DNA from: Levilactobacillus brevis ATCC 14869 = DSM 20054
GTDB taxonomy: Bacteria > Bacillota > Bacilli > Lactobacillales > Lactobacillaceae
DNA length: 64,000 nucleotides
NCBI RefSeq assembly: GCF_001433855.1
Contig: NZ_AZCP01000004.1
Location: 15,541-79,540, forward strand
Reading direction: 5' to 3'
In this document: piece by piece, positions 32,558-41,091 of the stretch
Layout of the letters: each line of letters begins with the position of its first letter
How positions within the stretch are numbered: the first letter of the stretch is position 1
Notes under the pieces: generated by a model
The model's input: only the letters and a program-made list of their open reading frames with translations
Database searches by the model: none
What the model was told of the DNA's origin: nothing
Position numbers and translations under genes: made by a program

Positions 32558-33133
32558 ATGAATATCAAAAAAGCTTTAGTTACGACTCTTGGAACGGTAG
32601 CCGTTGTCGGCGCCGGTATCTTCGCTACTAACGATACGGCTAACGCCGACGTTAAGGTGACGGTCAAACAGGGGGATTCTGTTTGGTCATTGGCAAACAA
32701 GTACGACTCATCTATTAACGCTATTGAAAAGGCTAATAGCTTGAATAATGACTTGATCTACGTTGGTCAAACACTCAACGTACCTAACAGCAAGCAAGCT
32801 GCTACGACGCAAGCTGCTAGTGTTGCCAACAACACGTACAGCCACACAACGAGTCAAGCAACGACAAATACGACTACCAGCACAGCATCAGCTTCAACCG
32901 GGGTTTCCGGATCAGAAGCTAGTGCTAAAGCATGGATTGCTAACAAGGAATCTAGCGGTTCATACTCAGCTCGTAATGGTCAATACGTCGGTAAGTACCA
33001 ATTAAGTTCATCGTACTTAAATGGTGATTACTCTGCTGCTAACCAGGAAAAGGTGGCTAACAGCTATGTAAATTCCCGCTATGGTTCTTGGTCAGCCGCT
33101 CAGGCGTTCTGGCAATCACATGGCTGGTACTAA
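32558..33133 (+). CDS. Apf-like secreted wall protein with LysM domain
   Basis: A 191-residue exported protein. Signal peptide 1-30 (cleavage near ANA-DVK), one LysM domain about 32-76 (VTVKQGDSVWSLANKYDSS, LIYVGQTLNVP) binding peptidoglycan, a Thr/Ser/Gln-rich linker, and a C-terminal ~65-residue domain (AKAWIANKESSGSYSARNG, KYQLSSSYLNGDYSAANQEK, RYGSWSAAQAFW). This architecture is that of aggregation-promoting factors / small transglycosylase-like proteins of lactobacilli; the Glu in NKESSG may be catalytic if it is lysozyme-like. A paralogue at 36587 shares the same AGGAGGACATTCATTT ribosome-site module. Confidence 0.88.
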   Translation: MNIKKALVTTLGTVAVVGAGIFATNDTANADVKVTVKQGDSVWSLANKYDSSINAIEKANSLNNDLIYVGQTLNVPNSKQAATTQAASVANNTYSHTTSQATTNTTTSTASASTGVSGSEASAKAWIANKESSGSYSARNGQYVGKYQLSSSYLNGDYSAANQEKVANSYVNSRYGSWSAAQAFWQSHGWY

Positions 33134-33167
33134 ACCTAGCTTCTAAACAAAACGTTTAAATTCAAGT

Positions 33168-33206
33168 AGGCACTATCGGGCAGGTCCGATAGTGCCTTTT
33201 TTTGCG
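33168..33206 (+). terminator. Terminator of the first Apf-like gene
   Basis: AGGCACTATCGG pairs with CCGATAGTGCCT, followed by T7. The rest of the 33207-33575 gap is AT-rich with a TATAAT at 33469-33474 and no gene. Confidence 0.92.
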
Positions 33207-33575
33207 TACAGTAAGTTTGATGAGTGTTAACCCACAAAGCGTGGTTTTAGATCGCTATTTACTCAGATTAAACATTTCGCCAGTTTAGTCGCCACGTTAG
33301 GCATTAAAAATAAACGGATGGGCAACAGTTATTAAAAAACGTAACGAATTAATTTAAAGTGACTTATCTAATGATAATTGCTGATATATCGGTGTTTTGA
33401 CCATAATTAAATTTGAAAAACAATATAAAACATTATTGGGTGTCATAGAATTATCCACCATGTCACGTTATAATGAAATCGTAATGATTAACAACATGTA
33501 ATGATGCATTATAAAAAGCACTTAATTAGTCACACTGTTATATTGATTGCAATGTTCATAAAGGGAGGAATTATC

Positions 33576-36173
33576 GTGTTTAAGGCGATGAATTCAAAAG
33601 AACATTATAAGATGTACAAAAAAGGTAAGCTTTGGATGGTAGCAGGGGTATTTACCGCTACTGTTATGATGGGACTTGTGGGCGGTCAACCGGCCCAAGC
33701 GGCGACGACAACGACGACTGATACCTCTACCACTGAGACAGTGACGCCAGCTAAAGCCACAGCCACTGAACAATCCTCAGCGGCGGCAACGCCAGCTAGT
33801 GCCGCTAGCTCAGCAATCACGCCAAATTCAGCCGCAACAAGCGTTGCTCAGTCTGCTACTCAAGCGGCGACTAGTTCTGCCGCACCGGTGATTTCGAAGA
33901 CGGCCTCAGCTGTGACGCCTGATTCGACGGCTACTAATTCGACGTCCACGCCGGCTAGTGCGGCACCTTCATCTGTAGCGCCAGTATCATCTGCGGCTGC
34001 CATCGACGCGACTAAGGTAGCCACACCGGTATCAGCCGCAACAGCACAAGTAAAAGCAGCAACAACTCGCAATGCAGCAGCGGTTGCTCCTGTTGTGGCA
34101 ACTATCCAGTCAGTGGCACCAACAGATGTCACCATTGACCAATGGATGCCTGATACGAACTTACAACAAGTGGTTCTCCATGAACTGGCGAAGACGACTG
34201 GCATTACCTCGGCTGATCAGATTACGCAGGCGATGATGGGCAATCTGACAAAACTATATGTGGATACGTCGGCGCAGCAGAACAATAAAGATTATTACTT
34301 AGCAACCATGCAAGTCCGGTCGTTGCAAGGATTGGAGTATGCGAAAAATTTAACGGATTTATGGATCTGTCCTAATCTGGATGCTAATCTCAACTGGACC
34401 GGCGCATACATGAAATACGGAAGTATTAGTGATATTAGTGCACTGGCTGGGTTGACCAACTTAACTGAATTAAATTTACAGATGAATCAAATTAGTAACA
34501 TTTCAGCATTGAAGAACCTCAAACTAAAAGGGGTTTCACTCTCATACAACCAGATTTCTGACCTGTCACCGCTCCAGAATTCCAAGGATACGATGTCAAC
34601 GTCGGCAACGATGGCTTATCAAATTATCAAGTTGCCCACCATTGTGTTGAATGCCAAAACAACTTCCTATACGATGCCATCCTTTATCATTACCAATCTT
34701 GATGGCGGTAATGTGCCGATTACGCCAGTGCAAACCTCACCTTATTTTGGGATGACTAGCGCCGGAACAGGAACTAATTTGGATGATGCGACGGTCGCTT
34801 GGAAAGACCTAGGGCAGTCGGGGTATCTATTCGTAGATTGGCATGACACGTTGCTGGGCCTACCAGGTTACCCATTTGATGGTGAAATTGTTCAGCCATA
34901 TACGCTGAGCGATTCGGTCGGTAACGTTAATGTTAATTTCAAGACGACTAGTGGGCTATCATTGGCGCCGCAAGTGACTTTGAGTGGCAACTTGGGGGAT
35001 GATTTTGACTTAAATCAATCCGCCACGGTGATGAACGCGGTTCAGAAAATTATGGCTCAAGGTTACGCTTATCAGGGAACAGCCAATGATATGGCCGTGA
35101 CAGGTGTATACGCCGAAGATCCTACTAACATTACGTTGCTATTTGGCGTGAAGAAGCTTGCGGCAACGTTCAACTTTATTGATGATCAAGGGCACACACT
35201 GGCTGTGCCCCAAACGATGACGGGGGATTATGGGCAAGCTTGGCAGACACAAATTCCATCCCTAAAAGGTTATACGTTTAAGCAGGCAACCCAAGATGGT
35301 CAACCGTTAACGCTAACAGATGGCCAATTGGCGGGAACTTTAACGGCTGATACGACGATTAATTTGATTTATACCGCTGATACCAAGACGGCAACGGTAC
35401 ATTACGTTTATGTGGATGGCAGTGAAGCCGCCCCGAGCCAAACGATTAGTGGCAAATATGGCGATACCATCGCCTTCCCAACAAGTCCGGTGATTAAGGG
35501 CTACACGGCAAGTAAGCTGCCAACGTCAGTGTTTGGTGACGACGTGGCTGCCAATACCTTTACCGTCACCTACACCAAAGATGCGGTGACGCCACCAACC
35601 CCTACGCAACAGGTTACCGTGACGGTTCATTACCAAGATCCGGATGGCAAGGCAGTAGCATCGGACTTCGTCTTTACGAAGCAAATCGGCGATCGTTACG
35701 CGACCAGTCCCGCCGATGTAAAGAATTATCGGCTACAGGCCACACCGGCAAATGCCTCGGGAGTAGTGGGTGATCAAAATATTGTGGTAACCTATGTCTA
35801 TGTCCAACAGAGTGGTGACGGGGATCAAGTAACCCCTGATCAACCAGGGACGACGACTCCCACTAAGCCGGTTAAACCGACTAAGCCAACACAACCAGCC
35901 AAGCAGCCGACTGTGAATAAGACGGGTGGGCAAGCTGATCAGGCTCGGGTAGGTACGCGAGTCAAACCACAGGCCACCGTTCAAAACGGTGCAACGCAAC
36001 CAGCAGTTTCGGCCAAGGCCACGACCACGCCAGCCGGGATGTCAGACCCAACCCAGACAACGTTGAAGACTTTACCACAGACGGGGGAGCAAGCAACTTC
36101 TCCGTGGTGGGGGATCGTTCTTCTAGGTAGTCTATTGGGATTAGCAGGGTTCCGGCGCGAAAAACGACATTAA
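33576..36173 (+). CDS. LPXTG-anchored surface protein: KxYKxGKxW signal, LRR, MucBP repeats
   Basis: An 865-residue cell-wall protein. It has a KxYKxGKxW-type signal (EHYKMYKKGKLWMVAGVF) with cleavage near AQA, then a ~150-residue Ala/Ser/Thr-rich stalk, leucine-rich repeats at about 248-338 (DISALAGLTNLTELNLQ, NISALKNLKLKGVSL), and MucBP-type domains at about 525-603, 605-668 and 677-743 (TFNFIDDQGHTLAV, VHYVYVDGSEAAP, VHYQDPDGKAVA). A Pro/Thr/Lys wall-spanning region precedes LPQTG near 833, a hydrophobic segment and RREKRH, the sortase A signal. It probably binds mucus or host/plant glycans. The start is GTG at 33576, seven bases after AGGGAGG; the frame opening upstream lacks a ribosome site. 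Confidence 0.9.
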   Translation: MFKAMNSKEHYKMYKKGKLWMVAGVFTATVMMGLVGGQPAQAATTTTTDTSTTETVTPAKATATEQSSAAATPASAASSAITPNSAATSVAQSATQAATSSAAPVISKTASAVTPDSTATNSTSTPASAAPSSVAPVSSAAAIDATKVATPVSAATAQVKAATTRNAAAVAPVVATIQSVAPTDVTIDQWMPDTNLQQVVLHELAKTTGITSADQITQAMMGNLTKLYVDTSAQQNNKDYYLATMQVRSLQGLEYAKNLTDLWICPNLDANLNWTGAYMKYGSISDISALAGLTNLTELNLQMNQISNISALKNLKLKGVSLSYNQISDLSPLQNSKDTMSTSATMAYQIIKLPTIVLNAKTTSYTMPSFIITNLDGGNVPITPVQTSPYFGMTSAGTGTNLDDATVAWKDLGQSGYLFVDWHDTLLGLPGYPFDGEIVQPYTLSDSVGNVNVNFKTTSGLSLAPQVTLSGNLGDDFDLNQSATVMNAVQKIMAQGYAYQGTANDMAVTGVYAEDPTNITLLFGVKKLAATFNFIDDQGHTLAVPQTMTGDYGQAWQTQIPSLKGYTFKQATQDGQPLTLTDGQLAGTLTADTTINLIYTADTKTATVHYVYVDGSEAAPSQTISGKYGDTIAFPTSPVIKGYTASKLPTSVFGDDVAANTFTVTYTKDAVTPPTPTQQVTVTVHYQDPDGKAVASDFVFTKQIGDRYATSPADVKNYRLQATPANASGVVGDQNIVVTYVYVQQSGDGDQVTPDQPGTTTPTKPVKPTKPTQPAKQPTVNKTGGQADQARVGTRVKPQATVQNGATQPAVSAKATTTPAGMSDPTQTTLKTLPQTGEQATSPWWGIVLLGSLLGLAGFRREKRH

Positions 36174-36213
36174 CTTGCAGGCGACAGAACGGGTTATTTA
36201 TGAATAAAATCAA

Positions 36214-36257
36214 AAATGAGCAGACCAATTCGGCGACGAGTTGATCTGCTTTTTTGA
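36214..36257 (+). terminator. Terminator of the surface protein gene
   Basis: AGCAGACCAA and TTGATCTGCT pair with one mismatch, followed by a T6 run. Confidence 0.75.
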
Positions 36258-36471
36258 TGATTGAAGTAGTTGGGCAACGAGTTATGACGGTAAATCTGCT
36301 AGATTACACCAATAAATATGGAGAAAAAGTGCTTTTTTAAAAAAACGGCACAGGCCTTAAATGGGATGAGACCGCTTTATCTGACACATGACCGCAATTA
36401 ATCGCCGCTAAAGTGGGTTAATGTGTCAAGTTGGTTAACCACATTACGGATTGTCATTTTCGGCCGATTTT

Positions 36472-36526
36472 CTTAATCTGCGTGTAACTCACTAACAATC
36501 GCGATGTAACCTCCACGGGTTATGAT
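36472..36526 (+). promoter_or_regulatory. Phased WalR-like hexamers and -10 box, second Apf-like gene
   Basis: CTTAAT (36472), TGTAAC (36483), AACAAT (36494) and TGTAAC (36505) are hexamers on an exact 11-bp period; -10 TATGAT (36521-36526) begins 10 bp after the last. There is no good -35, as expected for an activator-dependent promoter. The remaining 36258-36471 sequence is AT-rich with no gene. Confidence 0.55.
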
Positions 36527-36586
36527 AGGTCTCGTTAAGTAATTGCAAGACAGTTTCACCAAAACAAAAGGAGGACATTCATTTTT

Positions 36587-37237
36587 ATGAATATCAAAAA
36601 AGTTTTAGTTTCTACTTTAGGTACCGCCGCAGTATTGGGCGCTGGGTTATTTGCCAGCACCACTTCCGCTAACGCCGACGTCCGGGTAACGGTGAAATCG
36701 GGAGACACGGTGGCCAAGATCGCTAACCAATATAATTCAAGTGTTTCTGCCATTGAAACGGCAAACAATTTAAAGAATGTTAATTTAATCTACGTCGGTG
36801 AAAGCCTGTCAGTGCCGAATAGCACGACCGCAGCTAGCACCACTGCTGCAACCACGGCGACGACGCAAAGCCAAAGCACGACGCCAGCTCAGTCGACAAC
36901 CAAGACTAACAACAGCGCCAACACAGCAACAAACTATAGTGGCACAGCAAACCATACAACGGCTACTACGGGAACAACGAGCACTAACACGGCAGCAACA
37001 ACGTCAACATCTGGCTCGACATCTTCCGCTAAGTCATGGATTGCTAACAAGGAATCTGGTGGTTCTTACACCGCGTCTAACGGGAACTACTATGGGAAGT
37101 ACCAACTGACGAAGTCCCTGTTAAACGGTGACTACTCAGCTGCCAACCAAGAAAAGGTTGCTAATTCTTACGTTAGCTCACGGTATGGTTCATGGGCCGC
37201 TGCCAAGTCTTTCTGGCAAGCAAATGGCTGGTACTAA
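36587..37237 (+). CDS. Apf-like secreted wall protein with LysM domain (paralogue 2)
   Basis: A 216-residue paralogue of the protein at 32558: signal peptide 1-30 (cleavage near ANA-DVR), LysM about 32-77 (VTVKSGDTVAKIANQYNSS, NLIYVGESLSVP), a longer Thr/Ala/Asn linker, and the C-terminal domain (AKSWIANKESGGSYTASNG, KYQLTKSLLNGDYSAANQEK, RYGSWAAAKSFW). Both paralogues share the SD module, signal and end domain and differ mainly in the linker. They flank the LPXTG protein gene. Role: peptidoglycan-bound aggregation or cell-shape factor, possibly a muralytic enzyme. Confidence 0.88.
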   Translation: MNIKKVLVSTLGTAAVLGAGLFASTTSANADVRVTVKSGDTVAKIANQYNSSVSAIETANNLKNVNLIYVGESLSVPNSTTAASTTAATTATTQSQSTTPAQSTTKTNNSANTATNYSGTANHTTATTGTTSTNTAATTSTSGSTSSAKSWIANKESGGSYTASNGNYYGKYQLTKSLLNGDYSAANQEKVANSYVSSRYGSWAAAKSFWQANGWY

Positions 37238-37273
37238 AACTAGTTAAGACGTTCACCTAAAAAAATACACGGA

Positions 37274-37312
37274 AACGACGGTTTAGTTCAAATGAGCTAA
37301 CCGTCGTTTTGA
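37274..37312 (+). terminator. Terminator of Apf-like gene 2
   Basis: AACGACGGTTTAG and CTAACCGTCGTTTT form a strong stem around TTCAAATGAG. Confidence 0.88.
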
Positions 37313-37371
37313 CGTGGAAAACCCCTGATAAAATAGGATTTGTACACCATACTGCAAAAAATGGGGTCGTT

Positions 37372-37426
37372 CGTTACACGTTTGTAACATGCGGACAATC
37401 CACCTGTAACTTGGAAAGGTTATGAT
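37372..37426 (+). promoter_or_regulatory. Phased WalR-like hexamers and -10 box, third Apf-like gene
   Basis: CGTTAC (37372), TGTAAC (37383), GACAAT (37394) and TGTAAC (37405) sit on an 11-bp period; -10 TATGAT (37421-37426) follows 10 bp after the last, exactly as before the second Apf-like gene. Confidence 0.55.
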
Positions 37427-37459
37427 ATTCTTAACAATTCGCTGGGAGGGAACCTGATT

Positions 37460-37810
37460 TTGAAACTCAAGACAATTTTTATGTTAATCGTCATGGTCGT
37501 TTCGATGGCTCTGCCCAGCGTGACGTCTGTGGTTACGCCGGCAACGACGGCTAAGGCCAGTGTGACGTACGTTTGCAACCTATCTAAGAAAGAAAAGCGT
37601 GCGAAGGCTTGGATTGCCCGGAAAGAATCCGGTGGTAATTACCGCGCACGAAATGGTCGCTACTACGGTAAGTATCAACTAACGATTTCGATGCTTCATG
37701 GTGACTACAGTAAAGCAAATCAAGAAAAGACGGCTGACCGGTATGCCCACAGTCGTTATGGCACTTGGACTCAGGCCAAGCATCATTGGTTGGGCTACGG
37801 GTGGTTTTAA
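37460..37810 (+). CDS. Short Apf-like secreted protein without LysM (paralogue 3)
   Basis: A 116-residue exported protein: signal peptide 1-34 (MKLKTIFMLIVMVVSMALPS, Lys-Ala-Ser near the cleavage), then directly the C-terminal Apf domain (AKAWIARKESGGNYRARNG, KYQLTISMLHGDYSKANQEK, RYGTWTQAKHHWLGYGWF). The LysM domain and Thr-rich linker of its two neighbours are missing, and the mature protein is very basic, which may replace LysM for wall binding. The start is TTG at 37460, nine bases after GGGAGGG. The conserved KESGG and KYQL motifs are kept, suggesting an active domain. Confidence 0.85.
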   Translation: MKLKTIFMLIVMVVSMALPSVTSVVTPATTAKASVTYVCNLSKKEKRAKAWIARKESGGNYRARNGRYYGKYQLTISMLHGDYSKANQEKTADRYAHSRYGTWTQAKHHWLGYGWF

Positions 37811-37811
37811 T

Positions 37812-37857
37812 AAAAAAAGGAGCGATTTCCAGGTAATTGGAAATCGTTCCTTTTTTT
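37812..37857 (+). terminator. Terminator of Apf-like gene 3
   Basis: AAAAAAGGAGCGATTTCCA pairs with TGGAAATCGTTCCTTTTTTT around a short loop. Confidence 0.92.
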
Positions 37858-37938
37858 GGCTGTTGATGATTCATTAGAAGGGTTACTGATGGCGGTAACT
37901 CATTACAGAGGCCCCATCCCTTATTAAATAAGTCGCCA

Positions 37939-38190
37939 CTAAACCCCTAGCGGCTGACGTTTCATCTCTAAGTGAAATTTCAAAATGATGAGTAGATTGA
38001 ACCCAATGGTCATACTAATCATTGCCAGCCAAGCAGCTGGCGTAGCGGTGTTGGTCGAGATAACGGCAGCCTTGCTTCCCCGTTCCCCAATAGCCCAGCG
38101 TGGTCGTCGATAAGTGCGATCGGCATCATACATAACGACTAGCATCATTTTATGTTGCTTGAGAAATTGCCATTCACTTTTTAACATCAT
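37939..38190 (-). pseudogene. Possible remnant of a YhgE/Pip-type membrane protein gene
   Basis: The - strand frame starts MMLKSEWQFLKQHKMMLVVM, which looks like the cytoplasmic start and first helix of YhgE/Pip phage-infection-protein family members (normally 700-900 residues). It then changes to an unlikely sequence; in the next frame PIALIDDHAGLLGNGEARL resembles the first extracellular strand of such proteins. The original frame ends with a hydrophobic helix (AWLAMISMTIGFNLLIIL) and a basic tail. This fits a large internal deletion plus a frameshift. A TetR gene is divergent, the usual neighbour of yhgE. An intact 83-residue novel protein is the alternative. Confidence 0.35.
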
Positions 38191-38333
38191 ACGCGCCCCT
38201 TTTGGCTGAACAGCCTGTTGATTGAACGCCTACAGAGTACCTGCAAAATTGCGGCCGGGCAATCATCAATTTTAGTGGAAGTGTTGGGTAGAAATGGCGG
38301 GTTTCAAGCGCGGCCTGCGCTTGGGGTGAGTCA

Positions 38334-38404
38334 GTTAGGAAACTAACGGCTTAACACAAACCGACTAGTTGTTGATTGACAGGTGCCGAAAAAAGATTTC
38401 TAAT
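38334..38404 (+). promoter_or_regulatory. TetR promoter and inverted repeat
   Basis: -35 TTGACA (38376-38381), 17 bp, -10 TCTAAT (38399-38404). GTTAG-GAAA-CTAAC (38334-38347) is a perfect inverted repeat between the divergent genes and a possible operator. Confidence 0.5.
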
Positions 38405-38441
38405 GTGGGCAGTAAAAGGAAGCAATTGTGGAGGTGGCATT

Positions 38442-38993
38442 ATGGAAGCAGACGCGCAACGACTACAAACGGAAATAAAACTGCAACGGGCGTTTATCAA
38501 ATTGGTTGGTGAGCAAGGCTTTGAGCGGGTAACCGTGCGGCAATTGACAACGGAAGCGCAGATTAATCGCGGGACGTTTTATCTCCACTATTTAGACAAG
38601 TTCGATTTACTAACGCGGTACGAAAATGATTTGGTCAATCAAGTTCACTTGATCTTCCAGCAGTATCCGAAGCCCACCGCCACCCAGACAGGCGCAAAGG
38701 ATGCCTTTAGTCAGCTATTCCGCTACCTGTACCGCCAGCGGCAATTGGCCGTAATCCTATTGGAAAGTCCCGCGTCGCAGCTGACTAAGCGCATTAAACC
38801 GCTAATTCTTGAGGTGATCGGTCAACCCAAGACAACACTGATTCCCGCTGACTATGCCCGTGAGCTGGTCGCCCAGGGCGTTTTGGACTTTATTCGCTTC
38901 TGGTTAACGCAGACCCCAGTTCAGTCGCCACAGCAGGCATATACCATTTTCACCCGTAGTCGAGAATTGTCACCAGCCCAGTTGTTGAATTAG
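38442..38993 (+). CDS. TetR/AcrR family regulator (TetR_C_33 / DhaS-like type)
   Basis: A 183-residue regulator. HTH at about 22-58 (VTVRQLTTEAQINRGTFYLHYLD, DKFDLLTRYEND); the C-terminal half (LFRYLYRQRQLAVILLESP, DYARELVAQGVLDFIRFWL) is typical of regulators divergent to YhgE/Pip genes or of DhaS-like activators. The start is the ATG at 38442, after GGAGGTGG; a longer frame from 38376 would overlap the promoter. Its likely target is the disrupted frame at 37939-38190. Confidence 0.85.
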   Translation: MEADAQRLQTEIKLQRAFIKLVGEQGFERVTVRQLTTEAQINRGTFYLHYLDKFDLLTRYENDLVNQVHLIFQQYPKPTATQTGAKDAFSQLFRYLYRQRQLAVILLESPASQLTKRIKPLILEVIGQPKTTLIPADYARELVAQGVLDFIRFWLTQTPVQSPQQAYTIFTRSRELSPAQLLN

Positions 38994-39062
38994 GGTTGGC
39001 TGGGCCAGAAGCTAAGAGCCTAACTTGACTTTATTTTCATTTCCTCTAAGCTAAACTTATAA

Positions 39063-39076
39063 TGTTAACGTTTTCT
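39063..39076 (+). promoter_or_regulatory. Candidate cre box before kduI
   Basis: TGTTAACGTTTTCT matches the CcpA box TGWNANCGNTNWCA in all but the last base, 50 bp before kduI. Confidence 0.5.
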
Positions 39077-39125
39077 TTGTGATGAACACGGTGTTTATCG
39101 CTAAATTAATTTGGAGGTAATGAAG

Positions 39126-39971
39126 ATGGCATTTCAGATGGTCACGCAGTATGCTCATAGTCCGGAAGATATTGATCATTACAATACGGATGAATTACGA
39201 CAACAGTTTTTAATGGCAGAAATATTTGTACCAGGTGATATCCGCCTGACATATACGTACAACGATCGCATGATTTTTGGTGGGGTAACCCCAACAACGA
39301 CGCCTTTGGAAATCAAGCTTGATCAGCAACTAGGTGTGGATTATTTCTTGCAACGCCGTGAACTGGGATTCATTAATATCGGGGGTGCCGGCACGGTGAC
39401 GATTGATGGTACGACCAGTGATGTGGCACCGCATGATGGCTACTATATCAGTATGGGGACCCAATCAGTGATCTTTGCCTCGACGGATGCCAAACACCCC
39501 GCCAAGTTTTACGTGGTGTCAACGCCTGCGCATCGGGCTTATCCTAGCAAGCAGTTGGCTTTTAAGGATGCGCTGGCGATGCCGATGGGTGACCAAGTTC
39601 ATATGAATAAGCGGACTATTTATAAGTACATTGATGCCTCAACCATGGCGACTTGTCAGTTGCAAATGGGCTACACGGTCTTGGCGCCGGGGAATTCTTG
39701 GAATACCATGCCGGCCCATACGCATGCCCGGCGAATGGAAACCTACTTATATACTGAGTTTGGTGATCCCAATACGCGGGTGGCGCACTTCTTGGGGACT
39801 CCCGAGAATACCAAGCACATCTGGTTGGAGCCGGATCAGGCGGTCGTTAATCCCAGTTATTCCATTCACTGCGGGGTTGGGACGACCAACTATGCCTTCA
39901 TTTGGGCAATGTGTGGTGAGAACCAGACTTACGATGATATGGATGCCGTGGATATGCACGACTTACGTTAG
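39126..39971 (+). CDS. kduI: 5-dehydro-4-deoxy-D-glucuronate isomerase
   Basis: A 281-residue cupin enzyme that isomerises 5-keto-4-deoxyuronate to 2,5-diketo-3-deoxygluconate in breakdown of unsaturated uronates; E. coli KduI also acts on glucuronate and galacturonate. The metal-binding PAHTHARRMETYLY motif (His, His, Glu) and the later HIWLEPDQAVVNPSYSIHCGVGTTNY with the fourth His are intact. The ATG at 39126 has GGAGG eight bases upstream; the ATG at 39120 is too close. kdgK begins 18 bp downstream, so the two form an operon. A candidate cre box lies before it. Confidence 0.92.
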   Translation: MAFQMVTQYAHSPEDIDHYNTDELRQQFLMAEIFVPGDIRLTYTYNDRMIFGGVTPTTTPLEIKLDQQLGVDYFLQRRELGFINIGGAGTVTIDGTTSDVAPHDGYYISMGTQSVIFASTDAKHPAKFYVVSTPAHRAYPSKQLAFKDALAMPMGDQVHMNKRTIYKYIDASTMATCQLQMGYTVLAPGNSWNTMPAHTHARRMETYLYTEFGDPNTRVAHFLGTPENTKHIWLEPDQAVVNPSYSIHCGVGTTNYAFIWAMCGENQTYDDMDAVDMHDLR

Positions 39972-39988
39972 AAATTAGGTGATGAGAG

Positions 39989-40969
39989 ATGACAACCAGT
40001 ATATCTGGTGCTGAAGTGGTGACGATTGGTGAACCACTAGCCGTATTTGCCGCAACCGAACCGAATGTGTCGCTAGTAGCGGCCCAGCATTTTCAAAAGT
40101 TTGTTGCCGGAGCAGAATTGAATGTGGCCGTGGGGTTAGCCCGATTGGGTCATTCGGTGAGCTACGTGTCGGCCGTGGGTCAAGATCCATTGGGTCAATT
40201 TATTTTGGATCAACTCCAAGCAGCACACGTTGATCATCAACATGTTCAAGTGAGTGCCGATTATTGGACTGGTTTTTACTTAAAACAACGGGTAACCCAA
40301 GGCGATCCGGCTACCTATTATTATCGTAAAAATTCGGCAGCGGCCAATCTTGATCCGCAGGTGCTGGCGTCGCTCGATTTGACCCACGTGAAGTTGGGCC
40401 ATCTTTCTGGAATTTTTGCCGCGTTGTCGGCTAATGATCAAGCCATTTATCGGGAGCTGAACCGGCGCTTGTTAGCAGTCGGGGCGACCGTGGTCTTTGA
40501 CCCAAATCTCCGACCAACGCTGTGGCCGAGTCGCGCTGAGATGTGCCGAGTCACCAATCAGTTGGCTCGTGACGCGCAGATCGTGTTACCGGGATTAAAT
40601 GAAGGAACCATTTTGACCGGAGAAGAAGATCCCGTTGCCATTGCGGATTTTTACCTGCAACAAAGTACCGTGACGCAGGTGGTAATTGTTAAATTAGGGG
40701 CTGCGGGAGCATTGTTGAAAGTCCGGGGGCAGGCGGCCCAGCGGGTTCCCGGGGTGCACGTGGATTCAGTCGTGGATACCGTCGGTGCCGGTGATGGGTT
40801 TGCTGTGGGCTTGATTAGTGGCCTGCTGGCGGAGGTACCGATAACCGCCGCGGTTCAACGGGCCTGTGCCATTGGGGCGTTAGCCGTTACAACGCCGGGC
40901 GATAATGACGGCTACCCGACGCCGGCCCAGTTAACCCGTTTTTATCGTGAGCATCACCTTGAAGCGTGA
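39989..40969 (+). CDS. kdgK: 2-keto-3-deoxygluconate kinase (PfkB family)
   Basis: A 326-residue ribokinase-family kinase that makes 2-keto-3-deoxy-6-phosphogluconate with ATP. The first signature is GAELNVAVGLARLG with sugar-binding GEPLAVFAA; the ATP site carries DTVGAGDGFAVGLISGL with the catalytic Asp. YFLKQR-like FYLKQRVTQGDPATYYYRKNSA is the typical KDG kinase region. It is the second gene of the kduI operon. The KDPG aldolase that should follow in the pathway is not in the window. A strong terminator ends the operon. Confidence 0.9.
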   Translation: MTTSISGAEVVTIGEPLAVFAATEPNVSLVAAQHFQKFVAGAELNVAVGLARLGHSVSYVSAVGQDPLGQFILDQLQAAHVDHQHVQVSADYWTGFYLKQRVTQGDPATYYYRKNSAAANLDPQVLASLDLTHVKLGHLSGIFAALSANDQAIYRELNRRLLAVGATVVFDPNLRPTLWPSRAEMCRVTNQLARDAQIVLPGLNEGTILTGEEDPVAIADFYLQQSTVTQVVIVKLGAAGALLKVRGQAAQRVPGVHVDSVVDTVGAGDGFAVGLISGLLAEVPITAAVQRACAIGALAVTTPGDNDGYPTPAQLTRFYREHHLEA

Positions 40970-40974
40970 CTATC

Positions 40975-41010
40975 AACCTGTCGCAACGTTGTCGTTGCGA
41001 CAGGTTTTTT
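40975..41010 (+). terminator. Terminator of the kduI-kdgK operon
   Basis: AACCTGTCGCAACG (40975-40988) pairs perfectly with CGTTGCGACAGGTT (40993-41006) around TTGT, followed by T6. Confidence 0.95.
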
Positions 41011-41029
41011 AATAAGTTGAACTTATCAT

Positions 41030-41043
41030 TGAAAACGGTTACA
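41030..41043 (+). promoter_or_regulatory. cre (CcpA) box upstream of ackA
   Basis: TGAAAACGGTTACA is a perfect match to TGWNANCGNTNWCA, 49 bp before the ackA start. CcpA activates ackA from such a site in Bacillus; here the sign of control is not known. Confidence 0.8.
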
Positions 41044-41091
41044 TTTTTCTTTAGACTGGAAAGTAATTGATAATAGATTGGGAGGAGTATC

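Noticed and set aside
33381-33390. CTGATATATC upstream of the adhesin gene as a member of the hexuronate operator family
   Set aside because: Only the core word matches, and the gene is unrelated to the pathway; kept as a warning that the motif can occur by chance.
33860-34204. 114-codon antisense frame inside the LPXTG gene
   Set aside because: A shadow of the repetitive Ala/Ser/Thr codons of the stalk; no ribosome site.
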